Source of the DNA: Fennellomyces sp. T-0311
Taxonomy: Eukaryota > Mucoromycota > Mucoromycetes > Mucorales > Lichtheimiaceae
Assembly (NCBI GenBank): GCA_025266875.1
Contig: JALLLT010000005.1
Coordinates: 682,001 to 746,000, forward strand
Reading direction: 5' to 3'
DNA length: 64,000 bases
The notes under the pieces are model-generated. The model saw nothing but the letters and a program-made list of their open reading frames with translations, was not told the DNA's origin and did not search any database. Position 1 is the first letter of the stretch. Each line of letters opens with the position of its first letter. Positions 36,291 through 47,208 of this stretch are shown here, piece after piece. A program made the translations under genes and the position numbers.

Positions 36291-38636
36291 CCGATAAGCT
36301 ATTGCTTTGAAAAATAACGTTTTACATGCTGCGTAAGTTAGTATATACGACATATAAAAAATTAATAAAGTCTGCAGTCAGAAAAACCATTTATCTAGTT
36401 GCATATTGAATTATGTTAAATGCGTAGTTATAGTTTCACAGTATCCCTAACCTCTAACTCAATTACTACAACAGAATATTCGATTATTCAGTTCACTCAA
36501 TCCTCAAGGCTACGACGGCTGTCGTAGATAAACGAAAAATTTATTGATGATATTGTGCGGTCTGCTCTTCTGGGAAACTGTAAAGTAAATTCGGATTGGT
36601 CTATATATTTGCTAAACTGTTGTTAAAAAATATTCCCCTGTTAGCGCATATGTGAAACGAAATACGATAGGTCATACCTTAGCTTACACGCTACCACTGA
36701 CCGAATGTAGCATATAGTGGGTATTTCTTTTTGCTCGAAGAACCATCTATACATTACGTGAACAGGTGGCAGCATCTTAGAAAGATCGGTGCGAGTCATC
36801 TGCCATTCATGCCCATTTCGATACAATCTCATTGCATGATATAGTTGAAATAAGTTTCAAATAACATGAAATATAGAAAACGGTAATAGAGTATTTCATG
36901 TCGCGCCGAAATTTCTTAGCTTACAAATTTGGGCAAATATATTCCAAATGATTCAGTGATTTTTACATAGCAGCAACTACCGGGAACTTGAAAAATGATA
37001 TATAAGGATAAACAATCAAAAATTTGGATAGCATGTTTGTTGCGCTACTACAAAATGATAAGAACCTTTGACCGACAGATATTGCTATACATAATATTAG
37101 GCTACCGTCTCGTGAATAGTGACAATATCATAATGAATATGGTTCCAATATCCAATCTTGTTAAGCAATACAGCGATTGGTAGATTTCTCATCGATGTAA
37201 GTATACAGCGAAGAAGAGTCGCAACTATGGTTATGCATGCAAACCTGTAAGAGCTGACTGATAAACCCTAGTTTATTCACGGATCAATTTATAGCGAGAG
37301 CCATATACATGATACTTAAAATTACCAATAAAGGATAGAAAAAAATGGATGTCAAAAGCTACAAAAGTGACAACGAGCGTTTGTGTCCCTGATGTATCGA
37401 AGTAGTAAGATCTTCTAGACACAATCAGCCTTCTTTGTACTACAGCTGAACTATATATCTAATAGTTATACAGAAGTATGATATCCACAAGGTAGCGTTT
37501 GCTTCAGCAAATAATGTCGATTGCTGGTGCAACTTCCGTATTCCGAAATTTTTATTGATATACTGGTACTGTTACTTGCTTGCAGATCACAGGGAATGAT
37601 CAGATGTGAACTTCTCATGATATGAAACTTTTTTCTCTTTTTCATAAAATTTAGGTTAGTAAGGGTAGAGAATATGCTTTTTATGCATTGTAACTCGTAA
37701 CCTTGCTATTATTGCTGCAACTGTTGCCGTATAGAATTACTACATTGTGCACTTACGTTGCCCAGCCACCGGGAAAAGCCAATACAATTTTCTGATCAAC
37801 ACAAACCAAGTGAGCTGCTGCTGCGGCACCCAATGAGAAGATACCGCAGAAGTGTATATAAAAGCATAGTTTCTTTTCTTTGCTTCTCATTAGAAAAAAC
37901 TCCACCGGGTTATTCAGACGCATGCTCCGTTTGCTGAGATGAATCATCGCGTTACCATCGCAGAATACTATTATAAGGCTAATAGATACTCTTCATACAT
38001 TGATGATGAACATTGTACAGCAATCTTCTTTTTGTTAAACTTAACAAACTACAAGGTAAATATTGCATATGGTTACTGTATTTGTGGATTGAGACGATTG
38101 CAGGTGTACGGTGATAAGGAAAACATAAAAAATAGAGTCGACATGGACTTAGCGCTATCAAAGCATGGTTAATGCCGAGAGGTGTTGCCATACACTGAAA
38201 GCCTATAATCGCAGCCTCTGAATGGTCGCGGTGATAGTGATGAGTTTAATGAATATATAGATTAACTAATTTATTCACGTATCCATCCAACTTTGTAGGG
38301 CACTGACGAAACTTCGGGTAACTGCCTGGTATCCGTCCTGTTTCCATCAACAAAGCATAGTAAACAAGTTCCCCACAAGCTTTTCCCTGGGATTTGTTTC
38401 TACACGTGATGTGCCCACACTATAAAGTATATGTAACCCAACTCCAAAGCTTGAATTGTATATAATACTTAAGTTTAGAAACGCTTTTATGTACAGTAGA
38501 CATATGTTGTAGATGTATTAGCAACAGAGTTCTCTAGAGTAAAAAAAAAGATAATAGTTGTAGGGACAAATATAATGAAAGCAATAATACAGAGCATGGT
38601 ATACGGTATCTAGTATAGAAGATTATAGTAATCGTC
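36291..38636. other. AT-rich intergenic region
   Basis: About 2.3 kb with no supportable gene. One small hairpin, CTACGAC-GGCT-GTCGTAG, near 36511-36528 could be a terminator-like or chance structure. Confidence 0.55.
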
Positions 38637-39230
38637 TCAATCGTAGAAGCCTTTTTCAGGTGAATAGTGGATAAGCTCTGGATCGATACGCAGGTGTGAG
38701 AGCATACGCGTGATATCGTCAGTTTCTTCCTCGTCATTCGCATGGTCTGACTTGTCGGGATCCATTTCATTTGATGACATGTCACGTTCATAACCATCAT
38801 CCTCCGTAGTGTCGTAGCCCCATGAGGAGACATTCATCGAAAACTGATACGAGTCACCTCCAAGGTAATGCTCGAGCAGCGCCGAGGCGACGTCCTATCC
38901 CAAATGCAGTTTCAGTATGATCAAATAAATCGTGCGCAGGAGCTCCTGGAAAGTGACCTGACATAGCGATCGCCAATATACGACGAGTTTCTCAAGCTCT
39001 TGCTCCTCGCCCTAAATGATACAGAAAAAAAGGTCAGCCGTGTGAACAAGAGGAAGCAAGTCCAAACGGGCCTTTTCCATATACTTTTTCGCCTGCATGA
39101 GAATGTGGACTTTGTCTTCCCACATACGAAGACTTGCGAGCATAGCCTTTTCTTCGTTTGAAAGCTGCTTGGACTTTTTTTTCTTGGTGATGGAGCCACC
39201 TGGCAAGGTTTGGTGTAACTTGACCTGCAT
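38637..39230 (-). CDS. Probable SFR1/Mei5 homologue (Swi5-Sfr1 recombination mediator)
   Basis: Model: exons 39230-39048, 39011-38958 and 38894-38637, 164 aa. A basic N-terminus (KKKKSKQLSNEEKAML) is followed by a coiled-coil segment (MWEDKVHILMQAKKYMEKAR). Then comes LEKLVVYWRSLCQ|DVASALLEHYLG across intron 2, then an acidic linker and MLSHLRIDPELIHYSPEKGF. The order coiled coil, K/YWR-x-CQ helix, acidic linker, 'L-x-h-D-x-x-L-h-H-Y' end matches the Mei5/SFR1 C-terminal domain, which pairs with Swi5 to help Rad51/Dmc1 filaments. Intron 1 would be only 36 bp, so the exon 1-2 boundary is unsure. A tiny first exon (MDQ, ATG at 39286) joined to 39224 is an alternative start. Divergent from the F-box gene, 145 bp away. 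Confidence 0.55.
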
Positions 39231-39375
39231 TACACAACAGTCAATACTATGCTGAGCATCGCTTTAGAACAATCCACCTGATCCATTGTGCTGAGCAAGC
39301 GTAAGACTTAAAAAGAAGCGACGATGTTCTCTCTCTCTCTCTTTCTTCCACTTTTATCCGTGACGGCTTCTTATC

Positions 39376-40704
39376 ATGACGACTGCGAGCAACTGGGCAG
39401 ATATCAAACGATTCGACCCACTGATTTTTACGGACGGCGCTCCACTCCCCACAAAAACTACTGAGGCTCTCAACAAGGCCTTTGGCAGCATTGTAGAGCA
39501 TCTCCACGGGGCTACATTGGCTCAATGTGCACTTGTGAGTCGCCATTTCAATAATGTATGCAACAAGCGCATGTGGCGAGCACCGTCATTCAGGGATGGC
39601 TACTTGTATGGAGCGTTGCACCTTTTCAATCGGTTCATTGATCTCTTGCCACACGTGCGGCCTCAAGTTGGGCAACTGGTCACGCAACTGAATCTATCAG
39701 AGATAGAAGAATCCCTGTACGAGAACGTTCGACCACATTTTTTTGAGTATCTGATACGCTACACACCCAACCTGCAGATCCTCAACTTGTCCAAGACCAG
39801 CTTCTTTTCGACCAGTTCACTGTCAAACATACCGAGAAACGCTCTTCCGCATCTACGTGCACTTGACCTTTCGTTCTGCGATCATATCTCAGACGAACTT
39901 CTTGTAGCATTGGCGCCAGCATTGCCACGGCTGCAATACCTTCGTCTCGATTCCCTGGGCACCGGTGCTGGAGGTGGGGAGCGTGGATTGGCTGCATTTG
40001 CTGATGTGTGCGATGAGCTATCCTCTGTCTCGGTCCGATACAATTCGACGATTACCGATGGATCGTTGACAGCATTGGCCAAGTTTGGCAAGATCCGAGT
40101 CAAAGAAGTGGATTTGACGGGCTGCGACAACGTGAACGATATCGGGATGGCGGCTATGGCCCGATTCAATATCAATATACAATATCTCAGCTTGGCCAAA
40201 ACCGCATGCTCGGCTGACACTGCCGAAATGTTCTTGATCGGAAGAAGCTCACGGTACCTTCGACATATGGATATTGGGTTTTGCTCGAATCTCGATCCTC
40301 GACGAACTGCAACATGCTTATGGTCAAACACTACACTCAAGCAACTGGCCATCTCCATGCCTGTCGCCCAGGCTATGCTAAACATCAGTCATTCCGGTGT
40401 CGGTCTTTGTCCGTGTCCACTTGAGTTTTTCGTCGTGCATGATGTACCTGAGGATACTCCAATCCAATTCCTGAGGGACTTGATCGCTATTTTACCTAGC
40501 CTCAGACATATCGCCTTCACCCAGGATCACGATGAAATGGAATCGTATATGTCGTTTTACAGTGACAGTTCTGCACGTGTCTCGCCGCTCAATGTCGTTT
40601 CCAAGGAATCGATCCGACAATTCAATCTTGCTCAAAGTCGAGTTTTGGCAACAATTACCAATGATCGAGAAAAGATCGAAGGGTTGACACTCCATTATTG
40701 GTAG
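39376..40704 (+). CDS. F-box/leucine-rich-repeat protein
   Basis: Single exon, 442 aa. Residues ~38-70 resemble an F-box (IVEHLHGATLAQCALVSRHF then NKRMWRAPSF). LRRs of the cysteine-containing (AMN1-like) type follow: LNLSEIEESL, LDLSFCDHISDELLVAL, LTGCDNVNDIGMAAMA, HMDIGFCSNLD. The F-box would bind Skp1 and the LRRs a substrate, making an SCF ubiquitin-ligase receptor in cytoplasm or nucleus. The intron-free structure contrasts with intron-rich neighbours and is common for fungal F-box families. Substrate unknown. The closest recognisable relatives are Grr1/AMN1-type proteins. Confidence 0.85.
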   Translation: MTTASNWADIKRFDPLIFTDGAPLPTKTTEALNKAFGSIVEHLHGATLAQCALVSRHFNNVCNKRMWRAPSFRDGYLYGALHLFNRFIDLLPHVRPQVGQLVTQLNLSEIEESLYENVRPHFFEYLIRYTPNLQILNLSKTSFFSTSSLSNIPRNALPHLRALDLSFCDHISDELLVALAPALPRLQYLRLDSLGTGAGGGERGLAAFADVCDELSSVSVRYNSTITDGSLTALAKFGKIRVKEVDLTGCDNVNDIGMAAMARFNINIQYLSLAKTACSADTAEMFLIGRSSRYLRHMDIGFCSNLDPRRTATCLWSNTTLKQLAISMPVAQAMLNISHSGVGLCPCPLEFFVVHDVPEDTPIQFLRDLIAILPSLRHIAFTQDHDEMESYMSFYSDSSARVSPLNVVSKESIRQFNLAQSRVLATITNDREKIEGLTLHYW

Positions 40705-40771
40705 AGAGAATATAGTGTTTTTATTTATAACTGGAGTTGACCCTCCAAAAATTATCTTTTCCTTATACAAA

Positions 40772-41200
40772 ATGGCTGCACCAGCTCATTACTTGCAATC
40801 CCAACATATCAATCCTGCGAGTCTAGTTGAGCTTCGAGTACTTAGTCAAGTCGCTGATCAAATGCAAAAGGAAGACGACATTAAAGGCAGCATTCCTTAT
40901 CTGGCAAAGATTTGTCAAATCGTCGACAATCAGCATACCAAAGACAAAGTGTCACTGGACCAAATTCGAGCACAAGCACACGCACAGCTTGCCGACGCGT
41001 ATTTCAAAAGTCATCAATTTATACAATGCGAAGCTACATTAACAATTGCTGTCAAAATATGGGAAAAGTCAAATTCTTCGCGACAACAACTCTTGAACGC
41101 CTACGGTCTATTGAAAGCATGCTATGAAACCATGGGCAAGCAAAAACTTGCGGATTACATGGATCAGCGTAAAGTTAAACTGGTCGAACAGCCTTTATAG
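40772..41200 (+). CDS. Small helical-repeat (TPR-like) protein, 142 aa
   Basis: Single exon. The ATG at 40772 is preferred over an in-frame GTG at 40715. All-helical composition with TPR-like spacing: SLVELRVLSQVADQM, IPYLAKICQIVDNQ, AQAHAQLADAYFKSHQF, AYGLLKACYETMGKQKLADY. Three to four helical hairpins could form a scaffold. It begins 68 bp after the F-box stop codon on the same strand, so their untranslated regions must be very short or overlap. Function unknown; I do not recognise a named family. Confidence 0.6.
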   Translation: MAAPAHYLQSQHINPASLVELRVLSQVADQMQKEDDIKGSIPYLAKICQIVDNQHTKDKVSLDQIRAQAHAQLADAYFKSHQFIQCEATLTIAVKIWEKSNSSRQQLLNAYGLLKACYETMGKQKLADYMDQRKVKLVEQPL

Positions 41201-42585
41201 TGTGTAACATCAATAAAAAACTTTGGTAACAAGTTTGTGACCATAGCAATCGAGTAGTACACTATGCATTTCTATAACATCAAATATATCTCCATAGTAG
41301 CGACGTAATATATTATGCACGTCAAATTCAGCACCACGGAAACAAGTGATCCCACACGTAACGCGATGTGGGTCCACGATTTACCGGTTTCCACGGGTTT
41401 CCAATGGTGACTGGTTAGGTGCACGAAAAATTTTTTCGCATACACTCCGCAAAAATTATATAAACAGCTGTCAGCGATTCTGCTTTTCTTCCACTTTTCT
41501 TACTGTTTACACAATAAACAACCGGTATGTACTGCTTTGTTATTTACACTGCTAGGTCTACGAGGGTGTTGGAAGGTTTTATATGATGAATCGCTCTCAT
41601 GAGTGCTCTTCGTTTTATCTTATCGACCATGGTGAAAAATCTCTGTGTTTGCTGACACAGATGCATACTTGCCAGTATACTTTTACTGATTAAACCAACC
41701 TTCACTCTCGTGTGGCTTGCAAAACGCGAAAATTTTTCTGAACATCTTTCACTTACCAATCCACAGTTTGTTTCTCTAGACAAAACAATTATTTTTTCCA
41801 TTCAAGTTTACATTGTGCAAGAGGTGTGTATACATTGTCCGGTACAGAGGGGTCCATATGATGATGAAATCCCGTGTTCGCAGTTTCCCCTGGAAGAGGC
41901 AAGCGTCTCACTGTCGGAAATAACACTTCCTTGGATGTCTGATGGATCCCACTGAACTGTACATTTTTATGATCAAAGTACTTATTTGTATTACTTTTGA
42001 TAGATTGACGGAGCTTTCTTATGAATTGACCTGGTCTCTTTTATGTATGGATAGAAGGTAATATATCAGATTCGGACTGCACTGGGATTGTTGGCATGGG
42101 AAAGGATGAAAAGGAAACATCAAAATAGGAAGAGCCGACTTAGAGTCGTCAGGACGGATGGAAAAAACCTTCACGTCTGGTGGCTTGTGCTGAGAGATGT
42201 TTAGATAACTGAAGTGTTCAAAAGATACTGGGTGTGGGATTTGTCGTATGGCGTTTGGAGATGCAGCTTCTGATTCTATTTCATCCTTCCAGGTATAGTG
42301 TTCGTGGTTCAAGGTAGGGAAGTTTTTCCGTCATTTCGAATTGTATCAAATAAAGGTTTGTTTTTTGCCTTATTTCTATCGTCTTTTTTCTTTTTCTTGG
42401 AGAACAACGCAAATGATGATTTTTACTTTGCATATTTCTGGCAACCTCTGGTTTTAATACCCTTCCGTCTTACGACCGAGGTGGTATAATGAACTCAACC
42501 TTGAATCTGATCAGCGTTGTTTCTCTAAGACTTTATTTATTTGCGATGATTATATAAAAAATGAAATAAAACATTTTTCGTTGCT
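41201..42585. other. Intergenic between convergent genes
   Basis: No recognised gene. Open frames at 41544-41801 (-), 41710-41955 (+) and 42019-42312 (-) have no domain. The segment before 42586 is the 3' region of the tubulin gene. Confidence 0.5.
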
Positions 42586-44156
42586 TTAATATTCGACCGA
42601 TTCGTCAATATCAGAAACCATCAGCGAATCCATCGCTACCTCTTCATAATCTTTTTCAAGAGCAGCCAGATTTTCTCTTGCTTCTGAAAACTCGCCCTCC
42701 TCCATTCCTTCACCGACATACCAATGAACGAAAGCGCGTTTGGCGTACATGAGATCAAACTTGTGATCGAGCCGACTCCATGCTTCAGCAATAGCAGTTG
42801 TGTTGCTAAGTAAGCACACTGCCCGGTGTACTTCAGCAAGATCGCCTCCAGGGACGACAGTTGGCTTCTGATGGTTGATTCCGACTTTGAAACCGGTAGG
42901 GCACCAGTCAACGAAGGAGATAGTGCGTCTCGTTTTGATGGTGGCAATCGCGCTGTTTGTATCCTTGGGAACCACGTCGCCGCGATACAGCAAGCAACAA
43001 GCCATATATTTGCCCTGGGGAGAATCACACTTGACCATTTGATTACTTGTTTCAAAGCAAGACGTCGTGATCTCTGCGACCGAGAGTTGTTCATGATAGA
43101 CCTTGGCAGATGACACGATGGGAGCATAAGTCACCAAAGGGAAATGAATGCGCGGGTAAGGCACCAAGTTCGTCTGAAACTCGGTCAAGTCGACATTGAG
43201 CGAGCCGGCGAAACGTAACGACGCAGTAATGGATGAGACGACCTGGGCAATCAGCCGGTTCAAGTTGGCATAAGTGGGCCGTTCAATATCCAAGTTGCGC
43301 CGACAAATATCGTAAATGGCTTCGTTGTCGACCATAAATGACACGTCGGAATGCTCAAGTGTTGTGTGCGTAGTGAGGATAGAGTTGTATGGCTCCACAA
43401 CAGCCGTAGACACTTGAGGTGCTGGGTATACACTGAATTCCAACTTGGCCTTTTTGCCATAGTCTACTGAGAGACGCTCCATCAACAGCGCCCCGAAACC
43501 CGAGCCAGTGCCACCGCCAAACGAATGGAAAACGAGAAAGCCCTGAAGCCCGGTGCAGTTATCTGCCAACCGTCGCACGCGGTCAAGCACATTGTCAATC
43601 ATCTCTTTGCCGACAGTATAGTGGCCCCGTGCATAATTGTTTGCTGCATCTTCCTTGCCGGTGATTAGTAGTTCTGAACCATGCATTATTACACAGCTTT
43701 GTCCTCATGCAATTTTGTACCACGTACCAGGATGGAATAGTTGACGATAAGTACCCGTTCGAACTTCACCGATGACTGTCGGCTCCAGGTCTACAAAGAC
43801 AGTGCGAGGAACGTATTTGCCTTGTCCAGTCTCGGAAAAGAACGTTTCGAATCTACCCCATTGCAATTTAGGATCCCTTCCAATAAAGCAATCTCCAAGA
43901 ACTTACGATCGATCTTGGAGATCATAGCCAGTAGTGAGCCGTCCGTCTGGACTAATACCATGTTCAAGACAATACTACTACTGCGTAAGTCTTTGCATGG
44001 TTTGATATGCACTCTCGTTACCACTTTACCAGTTCCCAGCACGCATTGCCAATCTGGACTCCCGCCTGACCTGTAGCGCTCTTGGTTGAATAACGGGTTC
44101 ATCTTTGCAGACACGAGCAGCGACTCACCGACATGGATAGAAATAACTTCACGCAT
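42586..44156 (-). CDS. Alpha-tubulin
   Basis: Five exons (44156-44129, 44070-44030, 43974-43907, 43852-43728, 43673-42586) give exactly 1350 nt, 449 aa, the normal length. The start [23 protein letters not shown], the GTP-binding GGGTGSG loop, [14 protein letters not shown] (with the alpha-specific catalytic Glu) and the ending DESVEY are all present, so it is alpha rather than beta tubulin. Subunit of microtubule heterodimers in the cytoplasm and spindle. Odd points: the luminal loop that carries Lys40 in most alpha-tubulins is about two residues shorter and has no Lys at that site ([11 protein letters not shown]). Several usually fixed residues differ (GEVRTG for [14 protein letters not shown] for AKVQRAVC). 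It may be a divergent paralogue beside a conserved copy elsewhere. Confidence 0.97.
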
Positions 44157-44746
44157 GAGTGGAAAATAGGAATAAAAGGATTAGTGAGAAAAAGGAAATG
44201 CGAGTTTAGCAAACACATCAAACGTAAAGATTACTGTAATCAAGCAGCGCGGTTTCTGCCATTCGCCGAGGCACCCAGTAGCCTTGTCACAAGCACTTCT
44301 CGACGTTTGCCTCTATCTGCATGGCTTTGCTCTAATTAATCGTTCTGACATTTGTCACATTAAGGCTGACGGAACCGCCCCCTCGCATTTCCTTTCAGTT
44401 TGCATAATCAGCACTTCGACCTTGTTTACATGGCGCCATTAACCTGCCGTAGTCGAGCGCGCCACCCTTGAGTGTACCATCCTCATTTTTCTCCTCGTTT
44501 TGTGGCAATGTTCATGGAAAAGTGTACCTCTGAGAGTCAGTAGTAAATTGCTTCAAAAGTCTCTTATCTTCATACACTAAACATGTATCGTTTCGCAATA
44601 ATACGGGCGTATGTTGGCCACATATCCAATTTGGGCATAAGCGCGGAAAGACCGATGATAAATATCTGCAGACGATCAGCATCATTCATACATTTCACAT
44701 ATGATATGATCTACTAAAGTACGTATTATAAGTACAACTGAAAGTT
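44157..44746. other. Intergenic
   Basis: Promoter of the alpha-tubulin gene and 3' region of the HET-domain gene. No other feature seen. Confidence 0.6.
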
Positions 44747-46396
44747 TTATTCTATTATGAACTCCTGCGCCTTGCTAGAGTTATTACAAAAGATATCATC
44801 CAAAGTTTCCCGGGGACCTTTACGACTTTCGTGGTATTGGAAATGCTTTAGGAGAACGATACCAATAGCCTTGTAGGTTGAAGGTGACTTTTCCGACTTT
44901 TTGAGGATGGGCAGAAAGTAATCATGATCGTAACCGGTAATTGTGTAGCCCCCGCCTTCGTTTGTGAAAATTGCTTGTTTGGCGCTGTCAAATAATACTG
45001 CTGGTATGATGCATTCGTCGCAATCCTCGGTCAACGAAAGCGGTAAAATTGGAGAATGGAGCACTTGGTGACGCGGCTTCCAAAAGTGAGTCGCCAGGCC
45101 ATGCGAACCCTCTTCCAAAGTCCATTGGGCCCAATCCAATGCTGCTCTTTCATCACCGTTAAAGTCATCCATGGAGCTGATGACTTTGTCGTAATTTTCT
45201 TGTGCCTGTTGTTCTCGTTCTTCTTGCTCAAAGATGTGATCGATATATTTTGTGGGACGTATTGTATAACTTCTGCACTTTAAATGTAAGCGCATGTTGG
45301 CGTCAACGTTGTAACTGGCGTTTGTATCCAATATAGTATCAACCACAGGGTAAGGAGAATGTAATCCAGCAGCACCTGTCCAAGACGGAAGGTCATACGA
45401 ATCCATGGTCGTGCAGAATTTAGGATTGCCGTCTGCTTGCATAACTGAGCCAAAACACATTACAGAAAGATCACATTCAGCCAATTGTCGATAAAATGTG
45501 TACATGGCTACCAACGCGTCACTTTGGTAATCAATGTCGACGGACACCGTGCCATGGAAAATGTTGGCCAGGGCGTATATGATATCATGAGTCTTGGTAC
45601 TTGTCCGAAAATGAGCATGACGGATGACTTGATTTGCACTTTTCATTTTCTTGCTTGCAAAGCCAAGCATAGTAAGAGATAAGAAGTCGTTCTGGTAAAA
45701 TACTTGATCTTGTTCAGTATTTTGTGCAAAGCACCAGAAGTACGTATTCCGTCCAATGATCAAGATCTGTGTTGACATCATTAATTCTTCGAGTGTCCAA
45801 CTTCTTTTCCACCACAATGAGTCCATTAGTAGATTTAGGGCCGTTTCTTTTGCTTCACTGTTTCCGGTTCTCCAGCTTTGCTCTTCAAATTGTTCAGGAT
45901 CATCGATGTCAATTTCAGGGACCAGCGCAACAGTGTAACGTGCATTGCTGTATATAAGGTGCATATTCTTGATTTCGTTGTGCTTCACTTCCTTGTTTAT
46001 CTGATCGATGCAAACCTTGTCATACCATATGTAATCGATATCAAAGTCCGTGCATATTTCTTGGATAATTCCTTCAAATTGCACGTGTCTCGATTTGATT
46101 CTCCAACGGTATCGGGTGGATCGTCTAGTTTTTCGCCTTTCTAAGTATCGTGTTTTGATGCGATGCAGGCCGTTGTCTCTCAAAATGTATTCACCGTCAT
46201 CTTGCTGAACTTTTTCACCTGATTGCTCCCAACAATAGGATAAAGTGCAGTATCCATTTGTTGCTTCTTTACCAGGGACTCGTTGCCAATCGGACGTTCT
46301 GATAAGCCAGTTGGGTCTAAATTCTCCTCCAGTCGTGTCTTCTTCTGGACAAGACGGGTCTGCCATCCATTGTGGAGAGGCATACTCAATATACAT
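44747..46396 (-). CDS. HET-domain (heterokaryon incompatibility-like) protein
   Basis: Single exon, 549 aa from ATG at 46396 (the longer frame starts with TTG). The HET domain occupies residues ~30-180: WLIRTSDWQRV, CTLSYCWEQSG, FEGIIQEICTDFDIDYIWYD, KVCIDQINKEVKHNEIKNMH, IYSNARYTVALVPE. It follows the family order (TLSYCWG-like, hxWID.hCIDQ, Y..A..T). The remaining ~370 residues are of unknown fold. In Ascomycota, HET domains trigger cell death on meeting a non-self partner. In Mucorales they form families of unknown purpose, so the incompatibility role is inference. The N-terminus before the domain is short, and a further upstream exon is possible. Confidence 0.8.
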   Translation of the reverse strand: MYIEYASPQWMADPSCPEEDTTGGEFRPNWLIRTSDWQRVPGKEATNGYCTLSYCWEQSGEKVQQDDGEYILRDNGLHRIKTRYLERRKTRRSTRYRWRIKSRHVQFEGIIQEICTDFDIDYIWYDKVCIDQINKEVKHNEIKNMHLIYSNARYTVALVPEIDIDDPEQFEEQSWRTGNSEAKETALNLLMDSLWWKRSWTLEELMMSTQILIIGRNTYFWCFAQNTEQDQVFYQNDFLSLTMLGFASKKMKSANQVIRHAHFRTSTKTHDIIYALANIFHGTVSVDIDYQSDALVAMYTFYRQLAECDLSVMCFGSVMQADGNPKFCTTMDSYDLPSWTGAAGLHSPYPVVDTILDTNASYNVDANMRLHLKCRSYTIRPTKYIDHIFEQEEREQQAQENYDKVISSMDDFNGDERAALDWAQWTLEEGSHGLATHFWKPRHQVLHSPILPLSLTEDCDECIIPAVLFDSAKQAIFTNEGGGYTITGYDHDYFLPILKKSEKSPSTYKAIGIVLLKHFQYHESRKGPRETLDDIFCNNSSKAQEFIIE

Positions 46397-47208
46397 AGTT
46401 GCTGCTGGAGGGTTTCTGAGTGCTCCACGATAATTTTTTCTACAGCACCTCTTGTTTATCAGCAACTTACGGTGCGATTTTAAAGAGTATTTCTATGAAA
46501 TACAAACCCTAGGTAGTTCTCTCAGTCTTGAATTTACTATGGAAGGGGATAGACGGAAAAGATGTATTTAAAAGAAATGCGATAGCTAGTGCGGCCTTTA
46601 AATGGGACCGGTGTAACACGTTGGGTAGGCCGAGCCTCAAATGCGGGCAGCATGGACCAATGATTGCCCCCTTTACCTATAGCTGTACTACAATATACGG
46701 TCCATATAAAGCCTGTTCCGACTTTTCAACTCTTCCTCAAAGATGGAGATTTCTATTATTACCAATTGTTAACTTTTTTTTAATTATGCAACCTTTGTAG
46801 AAAAAGCTTACATGACAATAATATTCTTCAGCTTTCGTCCTAGGGAAAAAATCATCGAAGAGTAGTATTTATGTGCAGACAAAATTATTTGTCGAGAGAG
46901 CATAAGTTCTCTCTCTTCGTTTTCCACCTTCTACGTACCTGTATTTGCCTAAACTTGCAAGTATATAAGTACTGTTTTTTCATGTGTACGTACAAGGGAT
47001 CACATACTATGTCTACTTCCCTACCTCTCGCTGCTCTGAAATTCAGAATGCGGCAGACTGTCTCGCGTCTATCCTCGTTCTCTCATACACGGATATTATT
47101 TCACCATCCAATAACGGCCACCTCCAATCATCTTTCCTGTTATCCTTTACTGCGTTTCCAGGATGCAGAAAGTATTATGTTTTGGAACTGGAACCACTAT
47201 AACATAAG
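46397..47208. other. Intergenic
   Basis: No recognised gene. Open frames at 46528-46800 and 46871-47311 (+) have no domain, and the second runs into the pogo-like element. Confidence 0.5.

Noticed and set aside
39882..40385. Long minus-strand open frame over the F-box gene.
   Set aside because: It is a shadow of the plus-strand LRR coding region and has no domain.
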